Part shown: positions 12,230 through 24,046 of the stretch, piece by piece
Position numbering within the stretch: position 1 is the stretch's first letter
How the letters are laid out: each line of letters opens with the position of its first letter
From: Tetrahymena elliotti 4EA
Lineage: Eukaryota; Ciliophora; Oligohymenophorea; Hymenostomatida; Tetrahymenidae
Assembly (NCBI GenBank): GCA_000231825.2
Contig: JH720295.1
Coordinates: forward strand, 1,350,911-1,414,910
Direction: 5' to 3'
DNA: 64,000 nt
Program-made: the position numbers and the translations under genes
The notes under the pieces: model-generated
Told to the model about the DNA's origin: nothing
What the model saw: the letters and a program-made list of their open reading frames with translations, nothing else
Databases searched by the model: none

Positions 12230-13400
12230 TTGTGAACAACATGTAATCTTTCACAAATCAGCGATGATTTTAAACACACAAATATTATTTATTCTTACAT
12301 TTAGTTTTGTTTATTTTGGTTTAACTAAAAACAGTAATTGTTTAAATAATCGAATTAATGTTAAATTAAAAAATACTCATACTTTTATTTTTAAAATGTA
12401 ATTCACCCAAAATATTTTGGTTTTTCTACTTTCAAATTTTAAGAAAAATCAAAATTTAGTTTTTTATTAGTAACAAAAATTTAGTAAAGTCTTTCAAATG
12501 AAATTTAAAGGACATGAACTTTTCTTATTCATTAAGATATTAACTCTCGTAATATCTTTACTAGCTGGTAGAGAATTTGGATTTCCATTTAACATTTTGT
12601 TTACTTTCTTATTATTTGGTACTCTTGCAGTAATATTAGAACAATAAATAGCTATTAAAATCTATATTTATATATGCTATGGATTAGTAGTATTTTTAGC
12701 TGGAGTCTTAGTACTTGGAAGTTAATTTATTTTTCTCTATACATACATTCCTCCTAAATAAGTAAGTGGTCTGATCATAGTCATCTGCTTTTCAGCCTTT
12801 CTATTATCGACAATAGCACTATTTGTTCTTATTTACTTCATCAGACATTCATGCGACTTATTAATTAAATTATCTAAAAAATAAGTAGAGATTGAAGAAA
12901 GTAAAAAGAATTATTGACTATTCGATAAAATTAAGAAATTAACAAAAAAAAAAGAGATTTGTTTATTTTATTCTTTGTTATTTATGCATACCAAACACCC
13001 CATATGAAAAATTTTTTTTTTACGATAATAATTTTATTGGTTTTTAAGAAAAGTACCAGAAAAAGGTAGCTTTTTAGTGGAGTAATTTTTTAAAAATGAG
13101 ATGACAGAATTAATTTAGTATTTATTGGATTATTTAGATATTTACAAGAAAATAAGTTGTACAATGAATGTTAAATAATTAGGAAATAAGAATGACCAAG
13201 TAAATTTAAAATTCTCTTTGTAAAATATTACAATTTTACTTCAAGATTAGCTGGTAGAGTTCATATACAGCTTATTAAATTGTAAAAGAAATCAATAATA
13301 TTAAATTATCTCTCAGATAAAGAAATATTAGTTTAATTAACTAGTTTAATTAATTAAGTTCTCTGAACAAAATATATATTTTTAAATAAATATTTGAATT
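12230..13400 (+). repeat. Duplicated block, copy B
   Basis: This is the diverged direct copy of 7790-9130, containing the second membrane-protein gene and the same flanking motifs in the same order. Confidence 0.7.
12498..12917 (+). CDS. Small four-helix membrane protein, copy B, 139 aa
   Basis: The intronless ORF starts MKFKGHELFLFIKIL and is the paralogue of 8233-8670. It has four predicted membrane segments with the same spacing, six residues fewer in the loop before helix 4, and an almost identical tail (LSKKQVEIEESKKNY). The retained frame and conserved tail argue that both copies are or recently were functional. Function is unknown. Confidence 0.75.
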
Positions 13401-13496
13401 AAATTTATCTTAGAGTAAATTTTTCAGTTTTATTTAATTTTTAAATAAATATTTGAATTAAATTTATCTTAGAGTAAATTTTTCAGTTTTATTTAA
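13379..13496. repeat. 59-bp tandem duplication
   Basis: A unit beginning TTAAATAAATATTTGAATTA and ending TTTTCAGTTTTATTTA occurs twice head to tail with an offset of 59 bases (13382 and 13441). The copies look identical over the unit, so the duplication is recent. Confidence 0.85.
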
Positions 13497-13764
13497 AAAA
13501 AAAAAATAAAAAATGTATTATTTTATTTTGAGGAATATTGTTAAATTAAATAAAAATATTAGAAATTTATTTAAAATATCACAAATTTTTATTTAATTAA
13601 ATTATTAAAATTAATGAAGTAATTCAAAATTAACATCTAAAAATGTAAAGATAAAATCGATTTTGACTATGATTGCAATAAATAGTTTTCTATTAAAAAT
13701 ATATTTAAGATCATGTCATCAAAAAAGTTACTAAATAGCTTTATTTTATTCCTATTTTAAAGGT

Positions 13765-14463
13765 ATGAATTCTTCATTTTGTTCTTAGTCACTTTATGTT
13801 GTTTCAAAATCATAAATATTTTCTTAGCTTTAATTTTTCTAAGAAGTATCCTATTTGAAAATTGATGAACAAACTTAAAGATTAGATGTCATTGATTCAG
13901 TAGTGATAAAAAAAGGAATTCTGCTCAGTAACAATTTCAAAGGTCATAAATTAGAAGAATTAAACAAGATGTTATTAAAATATAGGTATTATTTACTATT
14001 TCTACCTCCAAACTCAACTGATATTTTGCAACCTCTAAATTAATATGTGAATAAATAATATAAATTTAGAGAATTAGTTTTAGAATAAAACCCAAAGGAA
14101 GGAAAACTTAGTCATGGAAATTTCATTACATTCTTAAGTTAAGCTTGGGATAAAATTGATGAAACCAAGGCGTGGGATGTTTATAAAGACAAAGATTTTC
14201 TATCAAAAAACAATATTTCATATGTTTTTATTTTTTGTTACAAATTAAATTTGGAACTTTTTAAAAATACATTTTCAAAAATTTCTAAAGATGAGTCAAA
14301 ATAAATATTAATAAAAGTAAATATTTACTAATAAATAAACTAATATCCAAAAATTAGAATAAATTAAAAAAAAATACTTATTTCAATTTAATTTCCAAAA
14401 AATGAAGATCACAAAAATAAAAGAAAAATAAATAAAAAGTTATTGAAGATACTTTATTATTGA
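13765..14463 (+). CDS. Pogo/Tigger-type (DDE_1) transposase C-terminal part, 232 aa, catalytic residues lost
   Basis: An uninterrupted ORF from ATG 13765 to TGA 14461-14463. The central part matches the second half of the DDE_1 fold: ILLSNNFKGHK corresponds to the usual LLLDN..GH motif, and FLPPNSTDILQPLNQYV to LPPNTT..LQPLD. In both places the catalytic Asp is replaced (D to S, D to N). The first catalytic Asp region and the N-terminal HTH/CENPB DNA-binding domain are absent. The region after about residue 150 is Lys/Ile/Asn-rich and unfamiliar. The product could not be an active transposase; it is either a remnant with a fortuitously open frame or a co-opted fragment. It converges on the UBR ligase gene, whose stop is 30 bases away. 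Confidence 0.65.
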
Positions 14464-14493
14464 ATTATTAAAGTTGTTTTTTAGATGTTATAT

Positions 14494-15865
14494 TCAGATG
14501 CAATAATCTTTAAAGTAAACATATGAGCCCTCATAGCTGTTTAGATATTTGAAAAGGGTTTCAGGTATTGTATTATAAATTATTGCTTTTCTTATTTGTT
14601 CATTTACTTTAGAATCAAGGAAGTATTCATTCCAATTTAGGGTGGATTTATTGACAAATTCACCATACTTTGAACTATAGATTGAGTCTTGAATGATATT
14701 CTTAGGATAATGGAGATATGTGACATTAGAAACAAGCGCGTCTATGAAAATACAGCATCCTCCATGAGCATTTATTGCATGCTGAGATAAATTTCCCACA
14801 TTTTAATTTGTTTTTGCTTCATAATCTTTTTGGCAAACATTTTTACAAACAGAATATCCACAAAGTATGCAGACTGAGACACCCTAAAGTAAAATTGTAA
14901 ACCTATTTGATTCATCACTAAAAGGGATTCTATCACATTTGTTACATCTTTTCTTGTCTACAATTCTTTTAAAAAGCTCAAAATTATCAGGAAGTCTCAA
15001 AGCTAAAATAGATTCATCCAAAAAAATTTAATTTTTCTTGAGTTTTTGTTTATAGAATTTGAAATCCTGTTCTAGTTCTTTCTGATTCTGCATAGCAAAT
15101 TTAGTCAAAATATCATTGAAAGAAGTAAAATCATAATTATTTGATAATATTGGATTATAAACTTAGCTGAATAAGTCTAAGTAGTCTGAAATTAAACAGA
15201 AATCATATTACTATAATTTTTCGATAGGGAAAATGTTTCTAAAGCATAAAAATGATAAGAAATACTCTAATAATTATTTCAAGCTGGCCATATGATTTTG
15301 CAATTCGAAGTTATCGAATAGAACTTCAACTATTTTTAAATTTTGTAAATGATCTTATTTATTAATCGATTCTGCTAATATTAGGATGAAATATTAACAA
15401 AAAAGATTTATATCATGTAGAGGATCAAGAACATTGCTTAAACAGAAGTACGTTAACAGTTCTCTGAGAAATAAGTCATGAAGATTAGATTCTTTTTACT
15501 CTTCTCTAAAACTTTTAAGATATTGAAGATCTTTACTTTTGTTTTATTTGTTCTAATTTGTATAATTTATTCTCATGTATTCTAATAAATTGTTATAAAC
15601 TTTGTAATTGGTTTAAATAAATTCTTGAATTTCAGAAAATTCAATATGATGGAAGGGTTTTAAAAATATCTTTTCAAATGCATCTTGCTACAAATTTTAA
15701 ATTTAAAATTTTTCAATATCTGGATTAGAAATGCTCAATACAGTTAAATAATCCTATACATTAATAATGAAGTCATTTTGTGTAAACATAATAGATTTGC
15801 TTAAGGTTTTACTCAAATAAAGAGGATTCATTTAAGAAGAAGATGCTGATAAATTATCATCTTTA

Positions 15866-15896
<31 letters not shown>

Positions 15897-18800
15897 TTTA
15901 TGCATTTTCACTGAAGTCTTCTTCCTAAGCTGCTTGAATATCCTCAAAAAGCCTAAAGCTTTCTTAATGATTGTTATCTTGTTTTTCAATCTTAGATGAA
16001 GTAATTTCTTTCAAAATATCTTTTAATTTTTATGAAGAAAATATCAAATTATTTTCTTAAACCAGTTTTTTAGTAGAATACTTTGATCTCATGCTTTCTG
16101 GAATATATTAAATAAAATTGTTAGCCAACCTTTTACATAAAGAACAAGGAATTTCAGATTCATTCCTATATAAATGAGCATTTCTCTCATTTCTGGCTGA
16201 ATTTTTTTGTTGATAATCTTACCAACACTTATAATGATAAAAATGTCCACAAGAATTTACACTAATATAAAATTCTTCCTAATCATCCTGCTCGATTGAA
16301 ATTTTCTTCTATTTAAGAAAACTTAAAGTATTCACAGATTTAATATAAATAGGATATCCAAATTCTGAGTTCTTTTCTATTTGCTCTGAACAGATGCTAC
16401 AGTATTCTTCTTCATTTTCTTAATTTTTTACAACACTTTGTTTTTTAATCATCTTGGGATTTTCTGGTAAAATATCAGTTTTTTATTCTTCTTTGCCATC
16501 TTGCTTTTACTAGAAATTATTTCTTTGCTGTGCAAATTTTTGAAGCATTTCTTATTATTTTTTTTTAGCTTCTTCTATTTTTTATTTTCTTTATTCTTCC
16601 TTTTATTTCTCTATTTCTTCAGCTGTTTAAGGTAAATCCTATATTGAGTTGTTCTCATTCTCAATAACTCCTTCTTCTTCCTAAATTATCTTTTTGATCC
16701 TAATTTAATACAATTAATATTTATTAATCATTTAAAAAAATTTAAGAGAAGGTGAGAGATTAATTATCAAGTGAAAATAAAATTTTTTAGAAATTTTTTG
16801 TAGAAATAACTTATCTCTTTTTTAGGTTCTGATTTATGAAAAGGATTTTTTTCTAAAATTGAGTAAATTATGAAATTTTTTTATTAATTGAAATGATTTA
16901 ATAATTTTTTTAAATAAAAATTACATTTTAAGGAGAATTTTAGAGCCTTCTTAAACGTTTTGAGTGTCTTTAACTTGGATTATGTTAAGGAAAAAATTCT
17001 AAAGGAGATTAGATTTTATATAGGTATGGTATAAATGTTTAAATAGAGATGGTTAGTACTCTTCTTGAATTTCTTCAAAAAGTTGAGGTGATTATTTGGC
17101 TTCTTTGATTAAATAAACAATATACTAAAGGAAAGTTAAAAAGAAAATATTTTTAGGAATATTTATAATTCCGATTACAAGGCTTTTGAGGCAATTAATA
17201 AATTTCTCGTTAGTGATAAATTTAGTAAAATTTATTATTAAAAATGGAGGAAGATAGTTAAACTAGTATGTCAAATTATCTATTTTTACAATTTCATTAA
17301 ACGAGAAATTTTCATGGACAAACAAAATATCTTACACTGTCCCAGTTACTTCAGAGTTGAAGTTTTTTGTGTATGAAAGAAATTGTTACTAGTGAATACT
17401 CATTTAATTCCATAAATAAAGATTTGATCCATAAGGCATATATTATTTTTTTAACTAAAATTTCTTCTTTTTTTAGTCAAAATCAGCTAATTATATTAGA
17501 ATTTCTTCACTTTTAACTCCTAGTTACGAGAAATTTTTTAAGAATATTTAACTGATGTTCTTATATTCTTTCATGGTAATACTATTATTGTAAAAGAAAA
17601 ACAAGTGTATTATTGATTAAACGACTGAACTTCTTAAATGTATATCCATTTTTTCAAGAGTCAAAGGAGTCTGCGATTTCGGAATGAAATTGGATTTCAT
17701 AAATTGTATGTGGTATGAACTTAGAAAAGAAATACAAGCATTTTCTGAAAATTTATTTATTTCTGAGTTTATATCCGAAATTTACAGAGCCGTTATCTTT
17801 TTAGCCTCTCCATTTTGCTCTATTTGTTCTACTATTTTGTAAAATGGATCAAAAAATTGGTTGTAGAGCCTTTCCCCAGCAATCAATAGGCAAATCTACC
17901 TAAGCAGCAAAATAACTTCATTATTATGGTTTGACCACTACATAATATGCAAATAAATGAATTAGGATAATGTCGCCTAGTCTTAATTTAATTGTTATTG
18001 TATATTTAATTAAGTGAGCTACTAAACTTAAAGCTCTTTATGGAAAACACAGAAGCTGTTTTTTACTATGTTGCCATCAAGATCAACAAATAAGGCCTTT
18101 ATTTTTTCATATTGATCTTTAGGATCTTTGATGGTATTATTTAAAATGTTAAAGTTTTTTTCGTTATCAAAATATTATGTTAATGTTTAAATAATGTTTT
18201 TTCTATTTATGAGTTCTACTTTCCCTTTAAAATCACGATAAGCAATAGAGTAAAGTATCATAGAGATTAAAGATGAAAAAGCTATAAAATCTTATTCTGA
18301 ATTTACCATATTGCTGATTGATTTCTTATCAAACTAAACTGATTCATAATTTATGAGCCAATTATTAAAAATGTATTTCAGAATTTCTTGATTTCTTTCA
18401 GACATATTCTCTCTTTATATATTTTTTAATTTTAAAGCTACTTAATTATTACTCTCCTTTGTATATTTCTTCAGTCTCTCTAATACAGCGATTGACTCAT
18501 CTTCATCAGCTAAAAAAGTTAAATCACGAATTAATGAATAAATTATGCCCAGCAAAAGGTCTAAACACCCATTAATTTAGGTTGTATGAGCAAACTGCTT
18601 TTACAATCCTAATACTGATTTAATTCCTCTCTTTTCAATCTTAGCAAGAGTTTTTAAAAGATTTTCTAAAAAAGATGTATCTGTAAGTAAAATTAAGAAA
18701 TTAACTTCACTCAACTAAGTAAGAGACTTTATGCTTTCAAATATTTGCTTTACTTAATCTACCATAGACTAATCTGATTACAAAATAATAGCTTCAATGT

Positions 18801-20547
18801 ATTTACATAAAATATTAAACATATTTGCAAATTAACTCATATCTAAAACCATCTAACATCCATACTCAACTGGAAAACTGAACTACTAAACGAGTAAGTA
18901 AGGACTAATTTAATTAAAAAATAGAAATAAGATCAAAATTATTTTTTTTTAAATCGATTTAAAGTTACTTTTTTTTACATTTTTCTTCATTAATTTAATA
19001 AATAAATATCTTTAATTTTTAAATTTTCTTCAAATTATACTAAAAACATAAATTAATTACTTAAAATAATCTTAGACATTACTGTAAAGGAATTTAGAGC
19101 TTTTTTCAATGAAATGAAGCATTTTAATCAAAATACTGCTAGTAAATTTTTTAAAAGAAGGGATTCTTTACAAATTGATTATGACATCTTGGATAACTAG
19201 TGTGATTCCTGGGATAATATAAGAGGAAAATCTGATCATATTTTCTAGATAAGTACAATGACAAAGACTACTCATTCTTTATGAAGTACTATAGAAAGAG
19301 ATATCTTAATTATTTTTACAGTTATGGTACAGCATTCTATTTAATATTATATTCTCATCCTCCATTGCTGCATTTTTTTAAGCCTTAAAGAAATTTTTTT
19401 CATCGTTTTAAGAGTTAGATGGATTAGCTGTGTATTATTACATGAGAAGTTTCTTTATTAAATCTAAATCTTTTTAAGTGTAGATTTTAGAAGTTAAAAA
19501 ATCTGAAAAAAGAATTGCATAGCATATGTTCTTTTTTATTAGATTAACTATTTCATAAAAAAGCTAATCAATAATTGAAATTATATTAGAGCCAGCTTAA
19601 TTTCCAATACTCATTTTATTTGCATTCTCTATAATAAAAAATAGCTGTAAAAATACTCCTTTCCAGAATCTATTGAAGTTAATAACTAACTCTTTGTTTT
19701 CAACTAACAGATCTCTAATTTCTTTCTCTAATTCATCTGTCAGCCCTTTATGATTCTTGCAAAATGCTTTTATTTAAATAATTTAAATAAAAAGAAGTCA
19801 AAAAACTAAGTTTGAAAATTATTTCAAAATAAATTTTAAAACATTCATAGAAAATCAAATTTGGTCATATTAATTAATTAATGATCTCTTTTTACATTAA
19901 AATTAAAACTTTTTTAACTTTTTTATTATTAGCTTCATAAAAATTTCCACAAACTTAAAAGAATATTTTGAATATCTAAAATATTGATTCCATTAAAAAA
20001 TATTTAAGAGAAATAGTTAGATTTTCATTTTAAAGAATAATAACTTTATTCTTTAAAAATTGATAATAAATCAAACAATATTTATATTACCTTACTTCTT
20101 TAAAAAATTACTATCTCCACATTTACAAGATATCTATATATATTCAATATCTACTTATGAATATCTGTGACCTTCATGATTAGCTAAACTAAAACAATCT
20201 GAACATTATGACATTTAATTAGAATCTAAGAGAGGATCTCCTTCACAGTCTAAACAATAAAATCCTACCTTTGACTTGCTAATGTGCTTGCTACATTAAA
20301 TTTAACCTTAGAATTTTTAATCACTAAATAAGTCTTCAAGCTTCTAATTTATTTCATTTGCTGTTTCTTAGAATGATTCTGAAAATAGCTTTTTATTGAA
20401 CCCATCATAAATTGTTTTTTCAAGTATTTTTTGAATTTTTTATTAGTAGGATTATTTACCATATTTTTTCTTATATATAAACCATGCTAAAGCTGCTACT
20501 GACAAAACTCCAGCTGCTCCTAAAATCTAGCTTTCCCTTTTTTTCAT
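14494..20547 (-). CDS. UBR-box N-recognin E3 ubiquitin ligase (UBR1/PRT1 type) with N-terminal membrane anchor, 1,782 aa
   Basis: Exons on the minus strand are 20547-20091, 19766-19061, 18904-16925 and 16699-14494; phases agree and total 1,783 codons including TGA. Residues 1-7 are followed by a hydrophobic segment ILGAAGVLSVAALAWFIY and KKK, a signal-anchor pattern. The UBR box spans about 85-165: FYCLDCEGDP, CSDCFSLANHEGHRYS, SCKCGD and AFCKNHKG, giving the Cys/His set that binds zinc and the N-degron. A RING-type segment follows at about 1150-1240: CSIC, CGHFYHYKCW, PCSLCKRL. Near the C-terminus, pairs CNKC, CILC and HAINAHGGCCIFID match the UBR autoinhibitory zinc region. Length equals UBR1/2 (~1,750). 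It would recognise destabilising N-termini and ubiquitinate those proteins. A Glu run lies near residue 1325, encoded by a CTT/GAA microsatellite at about 15870-15895. Confidence 0.9.
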
Positions 20548-21327
20548 TTTTCCGATTCTAGTTTTTGTTTTCGCTTAATGAAATGAATTTATCTATTTAA
20601 ATAATTAATGCTAATATCTTTTCTGATTATTAATAATTAATAAAAATCAATCATTATGTATTTCTCAAAGTTAAGATTTAATTAGGTATATTATACCCTA
20701 TCTAATACCTATTTCATTTCTCATATTATCCAAATCAATTAATATTTCTAATTACTTAATCATTGTGTCTAATTACTAAAACATCATCTTTACTTGGATT
20801 GAATCTAAAGAACTCATTTCTTTTCCTGATAGAAATTTCTACACTCATACTCTAAAAAAAGTATGATTTTTTTAAAATGGTATTAGTATACTATATGAAT
20901 AGAAAACATAAAGCAAATTCTTGCTTTAAAGGTATCTTCACTCTGAATAACCTCAACAAATAAAAATAAATATTTTTAAATGAAATCAAAATTATTAAAA
21001 ATTTAAAATAAAATAAAATGTAATTTGTAAACATATTTCTTTAGTTTAGTTAAAGAAAAATCCAATATTACTAAAAAATAATAAATAAAATTTTTAAAAA
21101 TATCAATATTGAATTATCATAAAAAAGCAGATAATGTATTTTTGCTTTTATTTGAAAGTCTATTGTGAAAAAATAAGACAAAGAAAATTTTTATTTTTTC
21201 AATATTTAAAATAAATTAATTTTGTTTGCAAGGCCAGTCCTTAGAAAAGAGAATTACTATTAGTTTGATAAAATATTTTTTAGTTTTATTAAATTTTATA
21301 ATTTTTGAAGAGAATATGAATGATTTT
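20548..21327. other. Intergenic AT-rich region
   Basis: About 780 bases between two minus-strand genes. No convincing ORF or RNA was seen; it contains the promoter of the UBR gene and the 3' flank of the 394-aa gene's neighbour side. Confidence 0.5.
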
Positions 21328-22512
21328 TCATAAGGTTTCTAGAATTGAATGATATAAATTGTTTTCAACAATAGGATAGAATCTATCTCTAAATATTTCA
21401 GACGAGGCTTCATAGATTATATCAGAATATATTTAACTGTTAAAAAAAGGATTAGCATTTGAATTTTGCTCCTCACTACTCAAATATTTTTTTAGATTTC
21501 TCATCCCTTTTAACACTTAAGAGGCTGATTAGTCTCCTATTGGTTCAAATTTACCTACCCATAATACATCATCAATTTAATTTTTATAGTTGCTTAAAAC
21601 ATAAAGGTAATGATTAAGCTATACATTAACGCTAAAGTTATCAATACTTTAAACATCAATTGTTTCTGAACGTAGAAATTTAAGTCCAGACCTAAAAGGG
21701 TTCGTTTCACTTTTATTTTGTTTTAAAAGCCTAACTTAGCTATTAATTCTGTTAAATAAATATTCCATATTTTAATGTTGATATTTTAAGTAGTATAAAG
21801 AGGGCTTTGCATAGCTTATTCGATTTATTTATTCATCATTTAAGCAAAAGAAATCTTTGAGTAAAAACATAGAATGACCTATCATAGATATACTTTAATC
21901 ATATTTGTTTCCTTTAAATAATATATAACTGCAATGATTTTATGATGATTTAGTTTCTTCTTTTATTTCATTTAATACTATTTCTGCTTTTTGAACACTT
22001 TTTAAAAAGCTCCATCCATGATCTTCATCACAGTCTAAAAAAGTAAATGGTCCTTTTAAATTAATTATCTTTGAGCTTTCTTATGATAAATCTAATTTTG
22101 CTTCTTCTTTTATTTTTTCATTTAAAATTCTTTAATATTCTTCCATCACATGAGCTATTCTAAGTAAGTCTTACTATTAACTACGCTTTAGGAATTCAAT
22201 AGGAATAGTTATGTTGCTTCTAATATGAACATCTGTATCCATAAATACATCAATAAATTATGATTAATTATACCTTTTTACTTCTTTAACTTAAATAAAC
22301 TCATTCCAAGATGCATTTTAACTCAAACTTTCTCTATTTAAAAGCTAATCAATATTTATAGTAATATCTCCAGCTATTTAATATACTTTTCTAGCATCTA
22401 ATTCTTTACTTAAGATAAAACCATATTTTTCTATTCTTATTTTTTTCTAATCATTATTGTTCTTATTATTTAATTTTTTTCTCTACTTTTTTTTTAGCAT
22501 TATTTCTGCCAT
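21328..22512 (-). CDS. Unidentified protein, 394 aa, intronless
   Basis: The ORF from ATG 22512 to TGA 21328 is clearly coding: codon use resembles its neighbours and many Gln are encoded by TAA/TAG. The N-terminus is strongly basic and Asn-rich (MAEIMLKKKQRKKLNN). The rest is a soluble mixed alpha/beta-looking protein with a charged central region (residues 130-155, KIKEEAKLDLSQESSK), a conserved-looking LKGPFTFLDCDEDHGWSFL near 160 and ISMIGHSMFLLKDFFCL near 215. No signal peptide or transmembrane helix was seen. I do not recognise a family; it may be ciliate-specific. Confidence 0.75.
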
Positions 22513-24046
22513 AAAAAAGTGAAATTATTGTATTATCTTTATTAATTTATTAAAAAAGTCAAAAGATTTTTTTATTGTTAATTTATTTATTTTATGCTAC
22601 AATATTATTATTGAATCCAAAGTATGTCACTTAATTAAATCGAGTATGTAGGAAGTATGCACATTTTTTTTTACAATAGGTACCTGAGTGCACTTTTGTG
22701 CTCAACAATATTTTAAAAGTATTTTTTTAAAAATATTATTTTCATGATTAATTTGTGTTTTAAATAAAAATCCATAGTTAAAGCATCAAACTATTTAAAA
22801 GTACATCTTGTACCCTAAGATAATTCCTTATTTTTTGAGTGGGTGCAACCTTAGCAGGAAGCTAGCAGTACTTAGAGTTAAAATAAATTTGAAAATATCT
22901 TTGAAAGTGAGTGCGCACAATTGCGAGCTCATGTGCTTCAAGTATATTTGCACGCTTCCTACTGGGAATTCAATTAAATCAGTTACCTTAAGAACACTCA
23001 AAGTTAATATTATTTTTCTACAATTAAATATTCAGTAAAAATCACATTTTAATTGTGATCTGATAAAAAAAATACCATCTTAGAATAAACCTCCAAAAAT
23101 TTAATTGTTTATTTAGTTTTATAATTTAACTCATAAATTTAATTCAAGTTAAAATATAAAAGCTAAATCAACAAAAAATTTAATGAAGAAAACAATAACT
23201 GATATCCATTCAGTGTAATTAAAACATATGTTTTGGTTATGAAAATGACTTTTATCTCTCTTATCTAACTCTTTACTCAAAGTAACATTTATTTATCTTC
23301 AAATAAAAAAGATTTTAATATCATATACCTTTTAATTTCAAAATAAATTAAATATTATTAGATTCATGTAGAAGATTATGTTTTTACTTAGAAAAGTGTA
23401 AATTTTTCAATACTAAATCTAAATATGAATTTTATTCTTCTGTTTATTTTTGCAAATAAAATTTTAATAGTCACATTTTTTTTAATGAAAAATAACTATG
23501 AGTAAATCTTCATAAAGTTTAGCTTTTGGAATAGAAAAATATTATTAATTCTTACATTTAAAACTGTTTAATGAATGAGCACAAATTTAGTTTGATGTAT
23601 ATTTGCTGAAGAAAAAAATATTGTCAGCCAAAATTTTTGAATAATTGATAAATATTTTTTTAATTAGACGCTACTATGATTTGTAAGTAAAAGATATAAT
23701 AGTATTAATTTCATAAAGATAAATAAATAAGATATATTAATATTATAAAAACTACTGAACACTAAAGAATGAAATGTAGTAAATCGAATTTCATGCTAAT
23801 AATTGAATATAAAGATCAATAAATTGATAAAAATTTAATGCATATGTCAGATTTATGAATTGAATGAAAAAATTTCAGTGTTCTTATGAATTCGTAAAAA
23901 ATTTTATTTGTAAATAAAATATTCATACATATTTAAACCATATTAATACAAGAATAATCCTAAAATTAATTATTACTTAATTAACAAAAATATTATTCAA
24001 ATTCAATAAATAAATAAATAATCTAAAATATAAAGATTAAGGTCAA
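22513..24046. other. Intergenic region, divergent promoters
   Basis: This is the spacer between the divergent 394-aa gene and the NAK kinase. Most is very AT-rich. An unusual GC-richer block lies at 22641-22990 and is listed separately. Confidence 0.55.
22641..22990. repeat. Locally GC-rich block with imperfect inverted repeats (candidate MITE or ncRNA)
   Basis: The motif GTAGGAAGTATGCA at 22648-22661 recurs inverted at 22950-22963 as GTAGGAAGCGTGCA (12 of 14 match), enclosing about 315 bases. A third related motif, CAGGAAGCTAGC, lies near 22855. Inside are short palindromes (TGCGCA, GAGCTC) and G/C-rich words such as GAGTGGGTGCAACC that are rare in this genome's spacers. There is no credible ORF. 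It could be a small non-autonomous element or a structured RNA. Confidence 0.35.

Noticed and set aside
13713..13868. ORF of about 51 codons, very hydrophobic, overlapping the transposase fragment
   Set aside because: It overlaps the transposase ORF in another frame and its hydrophobicity follows from T-rich sequence.
22808..23038. A 76-codon plus-strand ORF with no stops in either code
   Set aside because: It starts at a non-ATG codon and lies in the GC-richer inverted-repeat block; composition and lack of a start do not support a protein.
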